A stretch of 13,680 bases of DNA from Candidatus Methanofastidiosia archaeon (GTDB taxonomy: Archaea; Methanobacteriota_B; Thermococci; Methanofastidiosales; Methanofastidiosaceae). A program made the translations under genes and the position numbers. Positions 13,341 to 13,680 of this stretch are shown here, one piece after another. The stretch is taken from assembly GCA_003558335.1 (NCBI GenBank), contig PWMA01000068.1, positions 1 to 13,680 on the forward strand. Reading direction: 5' to 3'. The notes below the pieces were generated by a model. It was not told where the DNA came from and ran no database searches. It saw nothing but the letters and a program-made list of their open reading frames with translations. Each line of letters begins with the position of its first letter. The first letter of the stretch is position 1.

Positions 13341-13680
13341 TTAGAATAGACCAAGTCCACCTAAGAATATGATTAATATAGCCACTGGAGCTATTATTCT
13401 ACATACCCACATCCAGACTGTTTCCAACTTGAAAGCACCATGTGCAGTTGTTTCTTTCTTAGCAACGTCCTTTATTACCCAACCGGCAAATAGAGCAATG
13501 AATAACCCTCCAAGTGGGAGAAGTATGTTAGAAGCAATGTAGTCCATAGTGTCTAAGAAGTCCATCCCCATGAATACATTTCCTAAAGCTGGAACTGCAC
13601 CTTGTGATAGAGCAGAAGGGATTCCTAAAAGGAATATTATTCCTCCAACAACTGTGGCTGCTTTATGCCTTGTTATTCCC
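13341..13680 (-). CDS. Neurotransmitter:sodium symporter (NSS) family transporter, C-terminal part
   Basis: The frame is open to the window edge and lacks its N-terminus; about 113 residues are visible. An internal Met near 13571 is not the start, because in-frame coding continues as RHKAATVVGGIIFLLGIPSA, then LSQGAVPALGNVFMGMDFLD, the typical late segment of prokaryotic SNF/NSS proteins (around helices 9-10). Two more helices follow: NILLPLGGLFIALFAGWV, and a last one (CRIIAPVAILIIFLGGLGL) ending at the stop. These Na+-coupled carriers import amino acids or related compounds; substrate residues lie in the missing part. Followed by a strong oligo-T run. Confidence 0.85.
   Translation of the reverse strand, partial: GITRHKAATVVGGIIFLLGIPSALSQGAVPALGNVFMGMDFLDTMDYIASNILLPLGGLFIALFAGWVIKDVAKKETTAHGAFKLETVWMWVCRIIAPVAILIIFLGGLGLF

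Noticed and set aside
1..13680. Mobile element, CRISPR or defence system
   Set aside because: No transposase, integrase, terminal repeats, spaced direct-repeat array or recognised defence protein was seen.

Overview
This is an AT-rich, gene-dense stretch of an archaeal chromosome. The archaeal assignment rests on an archaeal-type nascent polypeptide-associated complex protein with a C-terminal UBA domain (3224-3565), a pyruvoyl-dependent arginine decarboxylase (9192-9737), a free-standing AlaX tRNA editing protein (12574-13290), and TATA-box promoters placed about 25-28 bp upstream of start codons that have no Shine-Dalgarno sequence, the pattern of leaderless archaeal mRNAs. The PAS protein and several uncharacterised families are of types common in methanogen-related Euryarchaeota. 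A mesophilic, AT-rich euryarchaeote (for example a Methanofastidiosum-like or Methanobacteria-like lineage) is my guess; the sequence does not prove it.

Layout. 1-172 is the 3' end of an unrecognised gene that seems to change frame. It is followed 1 bp later by a DUF523/DUF1722 (TudS-like) protein, which converges on an FMN split-barrel (pyridoxamine-phosphate-oxidase-like) protein. A divergent promoter separates the latter from a MATE efflux pump, which is followed by the NAC gene. NAC abuts, stop to stop, an argJ-argD operon on the minus strand (arginine/ornithine synthesis). A divergent promoter region with paired inverted repeats (5934-6140) lies between argJ and a predicted lipoprotein with a molybdopterin-oxidoreductase fold. 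Next are an enlarged TspO/MBR-like membrane protein, and then, on the minus strand, a rhomboid protease and SagB-type nitroreductase operon. After a 274-bp intergenic region comes the pyruvoyl arginine decarboxylase. The right third is all on the minus strand: a PAS sensor with a degenerate histidine-kinase dimerisation domain, a QueG-like double 4Fe-4S protein, a DMT/EamA permease broken at a 10-A tract, AlaX, and the C-terminal end of a neurotransmitter:sodium symporter (NSS) that runs off the window.

How the genes fit together. ArgJ and ArgD are two steps of the acetylated ornithine/arginine pathway. The pyruvoyl decarboxylase, 3-4 kb away, turns arginine into agmatine, the precursor of polyamines and of agmatidine in archaeal tRNA-Ile2. 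AlaX clears mischarged tRNA-Ala. The rest are independent housekeeping or envelope functions: MATE, EamA and NSS transporters, rhomboid, TspO-like protein and exported lipoprotein. I see no tRNA, rRNA, CRISPR, insertion sequence or phage gene. The region reads as ordinary chromosome. The more unusual points are the frame-disrupted permease, the kinase-like protein lacking both His and ATPase domain, the Sec/lipoprotein-type Mo-pterin protein, and the repeat-rich argJ divergent promoter.
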